64,000 nt of DNA from Pseudomonas sp. TH41 (GCF_016650695.1 NZ_JAEKFH010000005.1:310001-374000), one strand, 5' to 3'; shown: positions 13,245 to 21,487, counted from the first letter of the stretch. Made by a program: numbers and translations. Notes: generated by a model from the sequence alone, not told the origin.

Positions 13245-15491
13245 ATGAACAATTGGCCACGCCTGGCGCTCAACGCCTTGGGACTGACTCTATCGCTGTC
13301 CGGCAGCGCATTCGCGCAACTCGCCGCCGTCGACCCCGGCCCTTACACCTTTGCCACGGGGAAATTCCCCATGTGGTATCAGGACAACAATCTGCTGTCG
13401 ATGGAACTGTGCCAGTCCCGGGCCGCCAGTTCGCGGGTGCCAGCGACCGTGCCACCGGCCTACATGTGCACCCTGCTGCCGACGCCGGGCATTTTCGACG
13501 ACACCCTGCCGATGGTGTTCCCGGATAACTGGCCAGACGAAGCCTTCTGGTTCCTCGCCGAGACCAACATTCCCAACAACGCCGCCGGCTACGGTATGGA
13601 CGCCTACGTGGCCGGGATAGAAGCAGCTTTTGCCGGCGGAAATCCGGTTGATGGCGATCAGATCAGTTTTGCGCGGATTCGTATGCGGATAAACGTGCCC
13701 GTCGCCGGGACCTACACCGTTACTCACCCTTATGGTGTGGAAACGGTCAATGTCACCACCCCCGGTCGCCGGGCAATCAACATCACCAAAGATATCGGCA
13801 TCGGTGCGTTGGGGAATTTCAGCGGAGCATTGAACGGTGCCATCGGGCCCTTCCTGCGCAGCGTCAACGGCCCCTACACCGAAGTGAACCCGGACACCGG
13901 CTCGATCGAAACCTTCGTCGGCGACCCGAACCTCACCGAACAAGTCACCGGCAGCCCCAATAACACCAACTTTGTACGCATCCAGGGCCCGGCCGGGACG
14001 ATCGAGACCAGCCTGTTCACACTGGCCGGCAAAGTCTTCGACAATCGTGCGCAAACCCATGTGGACGTTAGCCGTGCAACCTACCGCCGCACCACCTCTG
14101 GCACTGGCAGCGCCACCCGGGTCGAAGTCTTCGGCAAAGCGGACAGCGGCTCGACCCTGTGCTTTCGCGAAACCGTCGCCCTCGTGCCCGGCCCACCGCC
14201 TACGCCATGCCAGACCAACATGGTCGGCGACAACAATGGCTTGTTCTTCGGCAATCACCTGATCACCGGCAACGTGCCTGCGGTCGTGGTGCTGACCGCC
14301 ACCAACCCGACCGGCAGCACCCGGCCTACGTCGGTGTCGAGCAAACTCACCGACGTGGTGAAAATCCAGACTGCTCGTTACAGCTACAGCAATCACAGCC
14401 TGCTGATCGAGGCCACCTCCACCGATGAAGTGGTCGTGCCGGACATGGTCGCTCAGGGTTATGGACGCCTGTCGAAGTCCGGCACCCTGCAAAAACTGAC
14501 CATCGCCGACCTGCCACAGCCACCGGCGACCGTCACGGTCAAATCCGCCGCGGGCGGCAGTGACACCGAGCCTGTCGTCGTGGTCGGAACCGCACCGGAT
14601 ACCGGCGAGAACCAGGCGCCGATCGCCGCGGCCGACACCGGCAGCACCAGCTTCGGCGTGCCGATCACCCTCAATCTGTTGGCCAACGACCATGACCCCG
14701 ACGGCAACACGCCGCTGAGCATCACGGCGCTGACCCAACCGGCGGCGGGCCAGGGTACCGTGGTATTGAACGGGATAGCATCGGTCGTCTACACCCCGCC
14801 AGCCGTGGTCAATGCACCACTGACCACGACCTTCACCTACAAGGCTCAAGACGTCAAAGGCCTGGCCTCGACCGCTCCGGCGACCGTGACCATCACCGTT
14901 GCGCCTAACCAACCGCCGGTAGCCGTTGCCGACAGCGTCGCGACCCTGGGCGTGGCGATACCCATCAACGTACTGGCCAACGACACCGATCCGGAAGGCA
15001 ACGTGCCGCTGGCCGTCGCCAGCGTCACCCAACCACCGGCAGGTCGCGGCACCGTCAGCAGCAACGGCACGGTGATCACCTACACCCCACCGGCCACGGT
15101 CACCACGGCCTTCACCACGACCTTCACCTACATCGCCCGGGACAGCTTCGGCGCCCTGTCGATCGCGCCGGCCACGGTCACGGTGCAAGTCTCGCCAAAA
15201 CCTGCTCCGGAAACCTTCACGGTGACCACGGCCACGGTGTCGGCTCGCTCCAACAACCGCTTCACCTGGGACTTTGCAGGCACCTCATCGGTGACCACCG
15301 GCAACACCATCACCATCCAGGTCAGCACCCCGACCGGGCTGCAAACCCTGGGCACCACCACGGTGCCGGTGACCGGTCGCTGGCGGCTGACAGTGAACAA
15401 CATCACCACGGTGATCCCGTCGGTGAACCCGACCGCCACCATCACCTCGTCCCAAGGCACCGTGCGTACCGTGTCGGTGATCTCGAACTGA
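13245..15491 (+). CDS. Secreted protein of unknown family, copy B, with cadherin-like repeats
   Basis: 748 residues. The ATG at 13245 is preceded by AGGAGG and gives a good signal peptide (MNNWPRLALNALGL...SAFAQ). An upstream in-frame ATG at 13206 overlaps the previous stop but buries the signal. The first ~300 residues match copy A. Two tandem ~95-residue Ig/cadherin-like repeats follow, each opening NQxPxAxADS/T and carrying LLANDHDPDGN or VLANDTDPEGN (typical Ca-binding Asp clusters). A beta-rich C-terminal domain ends the protein. Such repeats are usual in large surface adhesins. It could link the matrix to cells or mineral; the function is not known. Confidence 0.75.
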   Translation: MNNWPRLALNALGLTLSLSGSAFAQLAAVDPGPYTFATGKFPMWYQDNNLLSMELCQSRAASSRVPATVPPAYMCTLLPTPGIFDDTLPMVFPDNWPDEAFWFLAETNIPNNAAGYGMDAYVAGIEAAFAGGNPVDGDQISFARIRMRINVPVAGTYTVTHPYGVETVNVTTPGRRAINITKDIGIGALGNFSGALNGAIGPFLRSVNGPYTEVNPDTGSIETFVGDPNLTEQVTGSPNNTNFVRIQGPAGTIETSLFTLAGKVFDNRAQTHVDVSRATYRRTTSGTGSATRVEVFGKADSGSTLCFRETVALVPGPPPTPCQTNMVGDNNGLFFGNHLITGNVPAVVVLTATNPTGSTRPTSVSSKLTDVVKIQTARYSYSNHSLLIEATSTDEVVVPDMVAQGYGRLSKSGTLQKLTIADLPQPPATVTVKSAAGGSDTEPVVVVGTAPDTGENQAPIAAADTGSTSFGVPITLNLLANDHDPDGNTPLSITALTQPAAGQGTVVLNGIASVVYTPPAVVNAPLTTTFTYKAQDVKGLASTAPATVTITVAPNQPPVAVADSVATLGVAIPINVLANDTDPEGNVPLAVASVTQPPAGRGTVSSNGTVITYTPPATVTTAFTTTFTYIARDSFGALSIAPATVTVQVSPKPAPETFTVTTATVSARSNNRFTWDFAGTSSVTTGNTITIQVSTPTGLQTLGTTTVPVTGRWRLTVNNITTVIPSVNPTATITSSQGTVRTVSVISN

Positions 15492-15497
15492 GTCCTC

Positions 15498-15525
15498 GCC
15501 CCATCGACCACGTGGTTGATGGGGC
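15498..15525 (+). other. Perfect intergenic hairpin ahead of the curlin genes
   Basis: GCCCCATC and GATGGGGC form the outer arms, and the inner bases continue the stem with a single G-U pair. No T tract follows, so it is not a standard terminator. It could act as an RNA processing or stability element that separates levels of the secreted proteins from the curlins. Confidence 0.5.
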
Positions 15526-15550
15526 AGGTCTTAATCCAAAGGACAACGCC

Positions 15551-16012
15551 ATGAAAACGTCCACCGCCGCCCTGCTCTGCCTGCTTCTGCTCTGCAGCAG
15601 CGCAGGCGTGCGCGCCGACGATTTGATGGAAAACGACGACCTGGGTCCCGGCGGCGATCTCGGGGAGATGCCACCGCCGATTGGCCAGCACGCGCTGATC
15701 GACCAGAACGGCCAGGCCAACGTTGCACTGTTGCAACAGAACGGCCAGTCGCTGCTCGGCACCATCGTCCAGTCGGGGAGCAATCAGGAAGCCTACATCC
15801 TGCAACAAGGCAGCGACCTGATGGCAATGATCACTCAGCAAGGTTCGGGCAACGATGCGTCGATCACCCAGACCGGCAGCCACAACCGCGCACAGATTTC
15901 CCAGAACGGCAATAACAACGACGCCAGCATCGACCAGGCCGGCACGGGGCTTTCAAGCGCCGTGACCCAGTCCGGAAACGGCATGAGCGTCTCGGTCAAA
16001 CAATATCGCTAA
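15551..16012 (+). CDS. csgB: CsgB-like minor curlin (putative nucleator)
   Basis: 153 residues with a signal peptide (cleaved about VRADD) and AAAGGA ahead of the ATG at 15551. About five curlin repeats follow (Q-x-G-x-x-N-x-A-x-I-x-Q pattern, for example SGNDASITQTGSHNRAQISQ). The protein ends in KQYR. A basic C-terminal tail in a short curlin placed before a longer one is like Escherichia coli CsgB, which nucleates CsgA at the outer membrane. Assignment as CsgB rather than a second CsgA rests on size, order and that tail. Confidence 0.75.
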   Translation: MKTSTAALLCLLLLCSSAGVRADDLMENDDLGPGGDLGEMPPPIGQHALIDQNGQANVALLQQNGQSLLGTIVQSGSNQEAYILQQGSDLMAMITQQGSGNDASITQTGSHNRAQISQNGNNNDASIDQAGTGLSSAVTQSGNGMSVSVKQYR

Positions 16013-16039
16013 AGCACTGCACCACCTGGAGGTTTCATC

Positions 16040-17488
16040 ATGTTCAAACTGACGCCCCTTACCGCCGCCATCCTGGTCATTGTCAGTGCCCAAACCATGG
16101 CCGCCGACAGCGTTTCCACACAAGACCAGCTCGGCACGTCCAACATCGCCAATGTGAAACAGATGGCGGCCCCGTTCAGTACCGCCACTCAGCAACAACT
16201 CGGTCAGGGTAACGATGCGGCGACACTACAAGACCACGCCACCAGCACCATAACCCAGGATCAGGTCGGTGATTACAACGCCGGCTATGCCGAGCAGCTG
16301 TACGAAGACGGCAGCACCATCACCCAGCAACAGAGCGGCAGCCTGAACGTCAGCCATGCCAGCCAGTCGATCGGGTTGGCCAGTAGCGAGGTATTGCAAC
16401 AACAGCAAGGCAGCGGCAACTTCTCGTTTGTCTATCAGGACAGTCAGGACGGCACCACCGGTACAACCTTCCAGTTCGGAGACAACAACGAAGCCAACAT
16501 TGAACAGACCCAAGTGGGTGTCAGCAATAACGCGACGGTCACCCAGTACGGCAATACCAACTACGGCACCGCCGAGCAGGTGTCCCATACCGGCGGACAG
16601 ATCGGCATCAACCAGTCGGGCGAAGGCAACTATGCCTATGGCGACCAGCGCGACGGTGAAGGCAATACCCTGACCATCCATCAGTATGGCGATCTCAACG
16701 GCACGGAAGTCTGGCAAGACTCCCAGGTTGCCAGTCAGGCGACCATCAACCAGTACGGCCAGACCAACGAAACCGTGGTCGACCAGAGCTTCGGCGAAAA
16801 CAACGCCGCCCAGATCCTGCAAGTGGGCGACCTCAATGCGATTTATGCCGACCAGTTCGAATCCGTCGGCTCGACCCTGGCGTTGTACCAACAGGGCACC
16901 AACAACGTGCACTTCACCTACCAGACCGGCGACAGCCATGTGCTGAACGCCACCTCCGTGGGTAACGACAACAAGGTCTACGCCAGCAACTGGAAAGGCC
17001 CGCAAAAAGGCGGCCAATTCGGCACCAACCAACGCGCCACCGTTAACCAGAATGGCAACGGCAACGTTGCCAACTTCACCCAGGACGGCGTCGGCCACAT
17101 CATGACCGCTAACCAGACCGGCACTGGCAACAAAACCACGGTCAAGCAGGCCGATTCCTACAACGAGCTGTACTTCGACCAGAACGGCAGCGACAACATC
17201 CTCATCGCCGACCAGCGCGGCACCGCCAACCTGGCTCAGGGCTCTACTAGCGGTTCGGGCAACAGCACTGAATTCATCCAGTCCGGCACCGGCAACGAGG
17301 CCTACACCAACCAGCTGTATGGCCGCGACAACATGATCACCGTCAAACAGGCTGACACGATGAACGTGGCGTATGTGACCCAGGGTGGTACCGGGAACAT
17401 TGCCAGTGTCGATCAGAGTGGCGTGACGCAGACGGCAAATGTGCAGCAGTTTGGTTCGGCTAACAGTGCGACGGTGTTGCAGCAGTAA
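16040..17488 (+). CDS. csgA: Large CsgA-like curlin (amyloid fibre subunit)
   Basis: 482 residues, about three times Escherichia coli CsgA (151). After the signal peptide (cleaved about TMAAD) it is almost entirely curlin repeats, about twenty by eye, each near 22-24 residues with the Q-x-G-x-x-N-x-A-x-x-x-Q spacing. Acidic Asp/Glu residues are common between the Gln/Asn positions and lysine is rare. The ribosome site is GGAGG. It is last in the operon before an intrinsic terminator. Predicted to be secreted through CsgG and to polymerise on CsgB. Confidence 0.82.
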   Translation: MFKLTPLTAAILVIVSAQTMAADSVSTQDQLGTSNIANVKQMAAPFSTATQQQLGQGNDAATLQDHATSTITQDQVGDYNAGYAEQLYEDGSTITQQQSGSLNVSHASQSIGLASSEVLQQQQGSGNFSFVYQDSQDGTTGTTFQFGDNNEANIEQTQVGVSNNATVTQYGNTNYGTAEQVSHTGGQIGINQSGEGNYAYGDQRDGEGNTLTIHQYGDLNGTEVWQDSQVASQATINQYGQTNETVVDQSFGENNAAQILQVGDLNAIYADQFESVGSTLALYQQGTNNVHFTYQTGDSHVLNATSVGNDNKVYASNWKGPQKGGQFGTNQRATVNQNGNGNVANFTQDGVGHIMTANQTGTGNKTTVKQADSYNELYFDQNGSDNILIADQRGTANLAQGSTSGSGNSTEFIQSGTGNEAYTNQLYGRDNMITVKQADTMNVAYVTQGGTGNIASVDQSGVTQTANVQQFGSANSATVLQQ

Positions 17489-17499
17489 TCGCGCGGCAT

Positions 17500-17538
17500 A
17501 AAAAACCGCGGCCCTTGAGGAAGGGTCGCGGTTTTTTA
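17500..17538 (+). terminator. Intrinsic terminator of the curlin operon
   Basis: AACCGCGGCCCTT and AAGGGTCGCGGTT form a strong stem around GAGG, followed by TTTTTT. It lies just after the csgA-like stop. Confidence 0.85.
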
Positions 17539-17540
17539 TC

Positions 17541-17641
17541 GCCTCTGTAGGAGCTGCCGCAGGCTGCGATCTTTTGATCTTTCTTTAGGCGCGACTTCTG
17601 AAGATCAAAAGATCGCAGCCTGCGGCAGCTCCTACAGAGGC
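17541..17641. repeat. Long inverted repeat (GTAGGAGCTGCCGCAGGCTGCGATC type)
   Basis: Two perfectly complementary arms of about 41 bp enclose an 18-bp loop. This is the second REP family of the window and recurs at 44313-44410 and, as a variant, at 50027-50092. Confidence 0.9.
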
Positions 17642-17646
17642 GGTGT

Positions 17647-17976
17647 TTAGTCTTGCGGATCGAGGTTATCCAGTGCCCGGTTTACGGCCAGGTCGGCCAG
17701 CATGATGATCTGCTGGATACCCAATAGCGTGCTGCGCTGTGGTCCGTCCAGAAACGTCGCGAAATCACTGGCCATGACACTTGCGGAAGCTAGGGATTCA
17801 CAGGCGTGAGCCAGCAGGCTTTCGGTATCGATGTTCGGGGTGATGAAGAACATGGTGCTGGGTTTGTGGGGGGCGGAGGATTTGAGGATGGCGGGTTTTA
17901 GGTGGAGGTCGCGGGAATAGCTTGCGCTCGTGGTTTCGGTTGCTGATTTGGGAGGATTGGGAGTGGGTTTGGGCAT
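17647..17976 (-). CDS. DUF6124 family protein
   Basis: 109-residue protein of a Pseudomonas-restricted family of unknown function. The C-terminal half has the family landmarks LLAHACESLASASVMASDFATFLDG, LLGIQQIIMLADLAVNRALD (quoted as two pieces). The start is the ATG at 17976 (MPKPTPNPPKS), preceded by AGGAG. The longer frame to 18165 translates a structured leader and should not be used. It stands alone between the curlin terminator and a repeat-rich region, and its link to the island is unclear. Confidence 0.7.
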   Translation of the reverse strand: MPKPTPNPPKSATETTSASYSRDLHLKPAILKSSAPHKPSTMFFITPNIDTESLLAHACESLASASVMASDFATFLDGPQRSTLLGIQQIIMLADLAVNRALDNLDPQD

Positions 17977-18262
17977 GGAAAGTCTCCTATGAAAACTTGA
18001 ACCACCATGACCTATCGCTAAACAAGTAAGGGTGGCAGCTGTGCGCAGGTTAGCGATCCGGGGCATAGGAAACCCGGGTAGACCCGAAGGTCTCCCACGC
18101 ACAGCCGCCATGACACAAAATTGCAGACACAAAAGGCTGCACTTGAGGCTGGGGCGTTGTGGCACCTATGTATGGTTCGGATCGCTAAACCCGACCGCTG
18201 AATTGGCAGCGATGCACAGACGATAGAGACCAGGGACAAGACGCACAAGCCGGCGGATTCTG
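17977..18262 (-). ncRNA. Structured 5' leader RNA of the DUF6124 gene
   Basis: On the minus strand the leader contains box A (18191-18178, GGTTTAGCGATCCG), box B (18109-18098, GGCGGCTGTGCG), a hairpin with a UUCG loop (18096-18076), box A' (18060-18048, complementary to A), box B' (18046-18034, complementary to B) and a second A-like box (18023-18014, GTTTAGCGAT) close to the ribosome site. A-A' and B-B' cross, giving a pseudoknot. A' can also pair with the downstream copy, so two exclusive folds are possible. No known riboswitch class is recognised. Confidence 0.5.
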
Positions 18263-18350
18263 GCGTAGTTGTAGGCAACGGCGCAAGGATCTGTAGCTTT
18301 CATCAAGTAACGCTAAACACTCTTAAACACACCCTTGAATAAGCACACAT

Positions 18351-18448
18351 TCCCTGTGGGAGCGAGCCTGCTCGCGAAGGCGGAGTGTCAGCCAACATCA
18401 ATGCTGAATGGCACACCGCAATCGCGAGCAGGCTCGCTCCCACAGGGA
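18351..18448. repeat. REP inverted pair
   Basis: TCCCTGTGGGAGCGAGCC and its complement lie about 50 bp apart. Same family as 2555-2629. Confidence 0.9.
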
Positions 18449-18560
18449 ATTGGGCGCCATCTGCAGGAGATTGGTCGGCTGTCAGACCGCCATCGCGGGA
18501 AAGCCCGGCTCCCACAAGGATTGAGTACACCTGCAAGAGATTGGTCGGCTTTCAGGCCGC

Positions 18561-18606
18561 CAAGATCAAGATCAAGATCAAGATCAAGATCAAGATCAAG
18601 ATCAAA
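18561..18606. repeat. Hexanucleotide tandem repeat (CAAGAT)n
   Basis: About 7.5 uninterrupted copies of CAAGAT, running into AAAAGATCGCAGCC, the edge of a REP unit. It probably arose by slippage within a truncated REP. Too simple and too short-period to be CRISPR. Confidence 0.9.
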
Positions 18607-18769
18607 AGATCGCAGCCTTCGGCAGCTCCTACAGTTGGATCAAGTACACCTGCAAGAGATTGGTCGGCTTTCAGGCCGCCTTCGCGAGCAGGCTCACTCC
18701 CACAGAAAAGCAAAAACAAATCGACGTACACGCGTTGCTTCTCACCACTCAACAGGCCGAGCGTTAGCT

Positions 18770-19018
18770 CGCCTGCAGCTTTTGATCTGCCCGCCCCTTC
18801 GGGAGGCCGAGTGGAGGTTCTGCGCAGTGGGCAGCCCGGCATGGATGCCGGGCTAGCCGCCCCCGGCCATGGATGGCCGATGGCGGCGGGCCCACGGAGC
18901 AGGACCGGAGCGAGGGTACCCCGAGCCTTAGCGAGGGGCCGGACGCTGGGGCGAGCGTTTTTTTGCTTACTTTTTTTAGGCGCTTGTAAAAAAAGTGAGT
19001 CGCCGTAAGGGCGAAACC
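18770..19018. repeat. Dispersed G+C-rich Pseudomonas repeat with T-rich end
   Basis: The block from GCCTGCAGCTTTTGATCTGC through the GCATGGATGCCGGGC hairpin and GAGCGAGGGTACCCCGAGCC to the T-rich tail and GTGAGTCGCCGTAAGGGCGA resembles a non-coding repeat common between genes in fluorescent pseudomonads. The identity is from memory of such genomes. No protein is supported. Confidence 0.45.
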
Positions 19019-19256
19019 TTAAGCAGACGTTGCCGCAGGAATGGATATGTACACCTGAAAGAGACTGGTCGGCTGTCAGGCCGCCATCGCAGGCAAGCCA
19101 GCTCCCACAATGGTTCCGGGCACATCCGCAAGAACAGGTCGGCTGTCAGGCCGCCAAGATCAAGGTCAAAAGATCGCAGCCTTCGGCAGCTCCTACAGAG
19201 GATCGGGGCCGCCAAGGTCAAGATCAACAGCAGGTCGGCCCGGAGGCCGCCTCGGT

Positions 19257-20114
19257 TCACTCGCTCTCAGGATCAACCTTGTTCTGAGTCAGGTACCGAT
19301 CCAGCGTCTCATTCTGCGGCACCGAATTATCCCCCGCCACCTGCCATAAACGCCGCTCAATCCCTTGGGCCAAAAGGTGCCCCACCGCCGACTCGATCGC
19401 CGACAACACACACAACTGCGCCGGCTCGTTCGTGGTGTACCCGACCTCAGCCTCCAGCAACTTCTTGAACTCAATAAACTTGAACACCCCGGCACTGCGG
19501 CCCACGGAATAAATCGTCTTGCTGGTCATCACATTCGCCAACACCTGACCACTGCGCACATCCACCGCCCGCAGGTTCACCGTCACCTGATCGACGCGAT
19601 ACTCCCGGGAAATATCGATACCCAGATAACGCGCCCCTTCCCCACCGCTGCGCACGTTAGTGTCATACGCAATGATCCCGCCCTCCAGCATCATGTTCGC
19701 CGCTTGCAGCGGTGGCAACTCAGCCAGGATGTTCACCGGGGTGTTCGGTTTCTTTTGCGAGGCACGAATGATCTTGCGTTCAGTCAGCAAGTTCTGCAGC
19801 CCTTCACGCTCCAGCACCACAAACCAGCCACTGGCCTGCAACGCATCCATCAACATGCTCGCCGCACCCTGGGTCACGCTGGTGGAAAACGAGCTGGCCG
19901 GGGTCGGCTTGTATTGCCCGGTCTGATCCCGGAAGCCATACACCACCGCCATCAACCGGCCCTTGGGTCGTGGCATGTTGAGCAAGTCGTAGTAGGTCGA
20001 GGCCCTGGGGGTCAGGGTCGGGGTTTCGGTGTCTTGCTCGGCCGACATCGGCTCGCGCAGACTGCAGCCTTGCAACGCTGCCAACAGCATCCCTAGCACC
20101 ATTATTTTTTTCAT
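19257..20114 (-). CDS. csgG: CsgG, curli secretion channel lipoprotein
   Basis: 285 residues (Escherichia coli CsgG 277). Outer-membrane pore that exports curlins. The lipobox is LQGC with lipidated C17 when started at the ATG 20114 (MKKIMVLGML), which has GGGGAG 8 nt upstream. CsgG landmarks include RPKGRLMAVVYGFRDQTGQY, ERLxxQNLLTER-like ERKIIRAS, GGIIAYDTNVRSGGEGARYLGI and the transmembrane-hairpin region. It closes the secretion/Csg operon and lies 31 bp after csgF. Confidence 0.92.
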   Translation of the reverse strand: MKKIMVLGMLLAALQGCSLREPMSAEQDTETPTLTPRASTYYDLLNMPRPKGRLMAVVYGFRDQTGQYKPTPASSFSTSVTQGAASMLMDALQASGWFVVLEREGLQNLLTERKIIRASQKKPNTPVNILAELPPLQAANMMLEGGIIAYDTNVRSGGEGARYLGIDISREYRVDQVTVNLRAVDVRSGQVLANVMTSKTIYSVGRSAGVFKFIEFKKLLEAEVGYTTNEPAQLCVLSAIESAVGHLLAQGIERRLWQVAGDNSVPQNETLDRYLTQNKVDPESE

Positions 20115-20145
20115 GTCCATCACTCCCCATTGACCCAATTCCCCG

Positions 20146-20565
20146 TCAAGGGGCGAGGCCATTCACCTTGATTTCCGACACTTCACCGCTCGCCCGGTCG
20201 GTCACTTCGATCGACAGCGCACCCGAGTCGTCGATGACGTTGACGATAAAGGCGTCGGTGGACAGGCTCCCGGTATTGCCGGTCGAGATGTTGTCCAGCA
20301 ACTGCCCCAGCAACCTCGATTGCAGCTGACTGCTGAAACGCTCGAGGGCTGAAGTCCCCGCTACGGTGGCGCGGTCTTTCAAATCAGGATCGTCGAAGTC
20401 GTTCTGCGCCTGGGCATTGTTGAGCAGCCAGGTCCCGTTCAACGGGTTGCCACCGAACGACGGGTTGATGGGCGTATAAACCAGCTCCGTGGCCTGCACC
20501 AGGCTGCAACTGGCGACCCCGAGCAACCACATGCCCGTGCGCTGCGAGAAAGCTCTCATGTTCAT
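20146..20565 (-). CDS. csgF: CsgF, curli nucleation/assembly factor
   Basis: 139 residues (Escherichia coli CsgF 138), periplasmic then surface exposed, coupling CsgG to CsgB nucleation. Signal peptide cleaved about VQA. The mature N-terminus has the family motif LVYTPINPSFGGNPLNG, the part known to insert into the CsgG pore. The start ATG overlaps the csgE stop (ATGA) and has GAGGG upstream. Confidence 0.93.
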   Translation of the reverse strand: MNMRAFSQRTGMWLLGVASCSLVQATELVYTPINPSFGGNPLNGTWLLNNAQAQNDFDDPDLKDRATVAGTSALERFSSQLQSRLLGQLLDNISTGNTGSLSTDAFIVNVIDDSGALSIEVTDRASGEVSEIKVNGLAP

Positions 20566-20951
20566 AGTTCGTCCCTCTCAAGGTCGGTGGTGTCCTGCAA
20601 CAAGGTTTCGAGCTTGCGCCGCACGATCTCCATACGGACCAGATCGGCAGCCTCATAGGCCTCATCCTTCAACTCCACGGTGTTCGGCGGCAGGAAGCGC
20701 CGATAAACCAGTCGCTGCTGAAATTCCACGGTCACCAGGCTGCCCCAGCGTGCCGAAGGGCGTTCACGCACCACCAGGTTGAAATCCATCGGGCTGGTGG
20801 CGCGCAGGCGTTCGCTGAACGCGTAGTAAAAGTCGTGGCCAATGTGCGAGATCGTGTCGTCGACGATGAAGCCCAGCATCTCGTCCTCTTCCCCGGCCGT
20901 GGCGATGGAGGTCGTCAATAACAGGATCAAGGCCAAGCAGAATCGGTTCAT
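20562..20951 (-). CDS. csgE: CsgE, curli secretion specificity factor
   Basis: 129 residues, the same length as Escherichia coli CsgE. Periplasmic cap of the CsgG channel that delivers curlins. Signal peptide cleaved about ATA-GEE. The body shows DDTISHIGHDFYYAF and LVVRERPSARWGSLV, typical of the family. The start overlaps the stop of the upstream pseudopilin gene (ATGA), so csgE is translationally coupled to the type II-like secretion genes, an arrangement not found in the enteric csg operons. Confidence 0.92.
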   Translation of the reverse strand: MNRFCLALILLLTTSIATAGEEDEMLGFIVDDTISHIGHDFYYAFSERLRATSPMDFNLVVRERPSARWGSLVTVEFQQRLVYRRFLPPNTVELKDEAYEAADLVRMEIVRRKLETLLQDTTDLERDEL

Positions 20952-21487
20952 GGCTGCAACGCCTGAGGTGTTTTGCTCTGGACTTTTGCCGGCCCGGCCC
21001 CGCCCTCGAGGAAGGCCTTTTCAGCCACGAACTGCCAGTCCTTGTAACTCGCCATGCCGGTGAAGTCGGACCACTGACTGGGAAAATCCACCTGCTTGAG
21101 GGGTTTGTCCGTGGAGGGGCTGCTGAGGCCGGTGATACGTCCGTCGAAGCCGCGCATCAGCGTCCATTCGCCGCCACTGATCGGGTCCGGGTACAGCTGG
21201 CGCAGGTGATGTTTGGGGGTCGGAAAACGCTCGTCCTGCAACAAGTCTTCCAGCGCTTTCGGGTACTGGGCCAGGCCTGGCGAGCTGCGGTAATAGCTGC
21301 GCAGTGCCTGGGCGTATTGAGTGCCGACCCAGAGCAACTGGCGTTCACGATCACGGCGTGACGCGGTCGCCCACAACTCGCCGGCACTGGCCAGGCCCAT
21401 GCCCATGACCATGATCAGAAACAGCACGCCCAGGTAGGTGAAACCGGCCTCGTTCGAAGGCTTACCACTCGGAATAAAGGCTGCCAT
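20948..21487 (-). CDS. Pseudopilin-like protein (third of the operon)
   Basis: 179 residues. The start ATG 21487 has GGGAGGG upstream. The prepilin-like N-terminus has a short basic leader ending GFTYLGVLFLIMVMGMGLA (Gly before Phe, but Tyr-Leu in place of Leu-Leu-Glu, so the usual Glu5 is absent). The soluble domain includes RRDRERQLLWVGTQYAQALRSYY, seen in GspG/PilE-like proteins of bacterial secretion loci. Probably a minor pseudopilin. Its gene overlaps the previous one by 26 bp and csgE by 4 bp. Confidence 0.75.
   Translation of the reverse strand: MAAFIPSGKPSNEAGFTYLGVLFLIMVMGMGLASAGELWATASRRDRERQLLWVGTQYAQALRSYYRSSPGLAQYPKALEDLLQDERFPTPKHHLRQLYPDPISGGEWTLMRGFDGRITGLSSPSTDKPLKQVDFPSQWSDFTGMASYKDWQFVAEKAFLEGGAGPAKVQSKTPQALQP

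Larger units (their letters stand above)
18263..19256. other. Repeat-rich intergenic region without genes
   Basis: About 1 kb assembled from REP units, a hexamer tandem array and a G+C-rich Pseudomonas repeat (items listed separately). Several copies of a unit reading about GGTCGGCTTTCAGGCCGCC alternate with GCTCCCAC and GCAGCTCCTAC REP cores at 18470-18715 and 19050-19250. The ORFs here are repeat translations. Confidence 0.6.

Noticed and set aside
13290..15188. 632-residue minus-strand ORF
   Set aside because: Antisense to the cadherin-like secreted protein; biased composition and no start signal.
15498..15525. Hairpin considered as an intrinsic terminator
   Set aside because: No T tract follows and the next gene begins 26 bp later in the same direction.
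17977..18165. N-terminal extension of the DUF6124 protein
   Set aside because: It translates the structured leader; the ATG at 17976 has a clear AGGAG site and gives the family's normal N-terminus.
18561..18606. Tandem array considered as CRISPR
   Set aside because: 6-bp period without spacers; simple slippage repeat.
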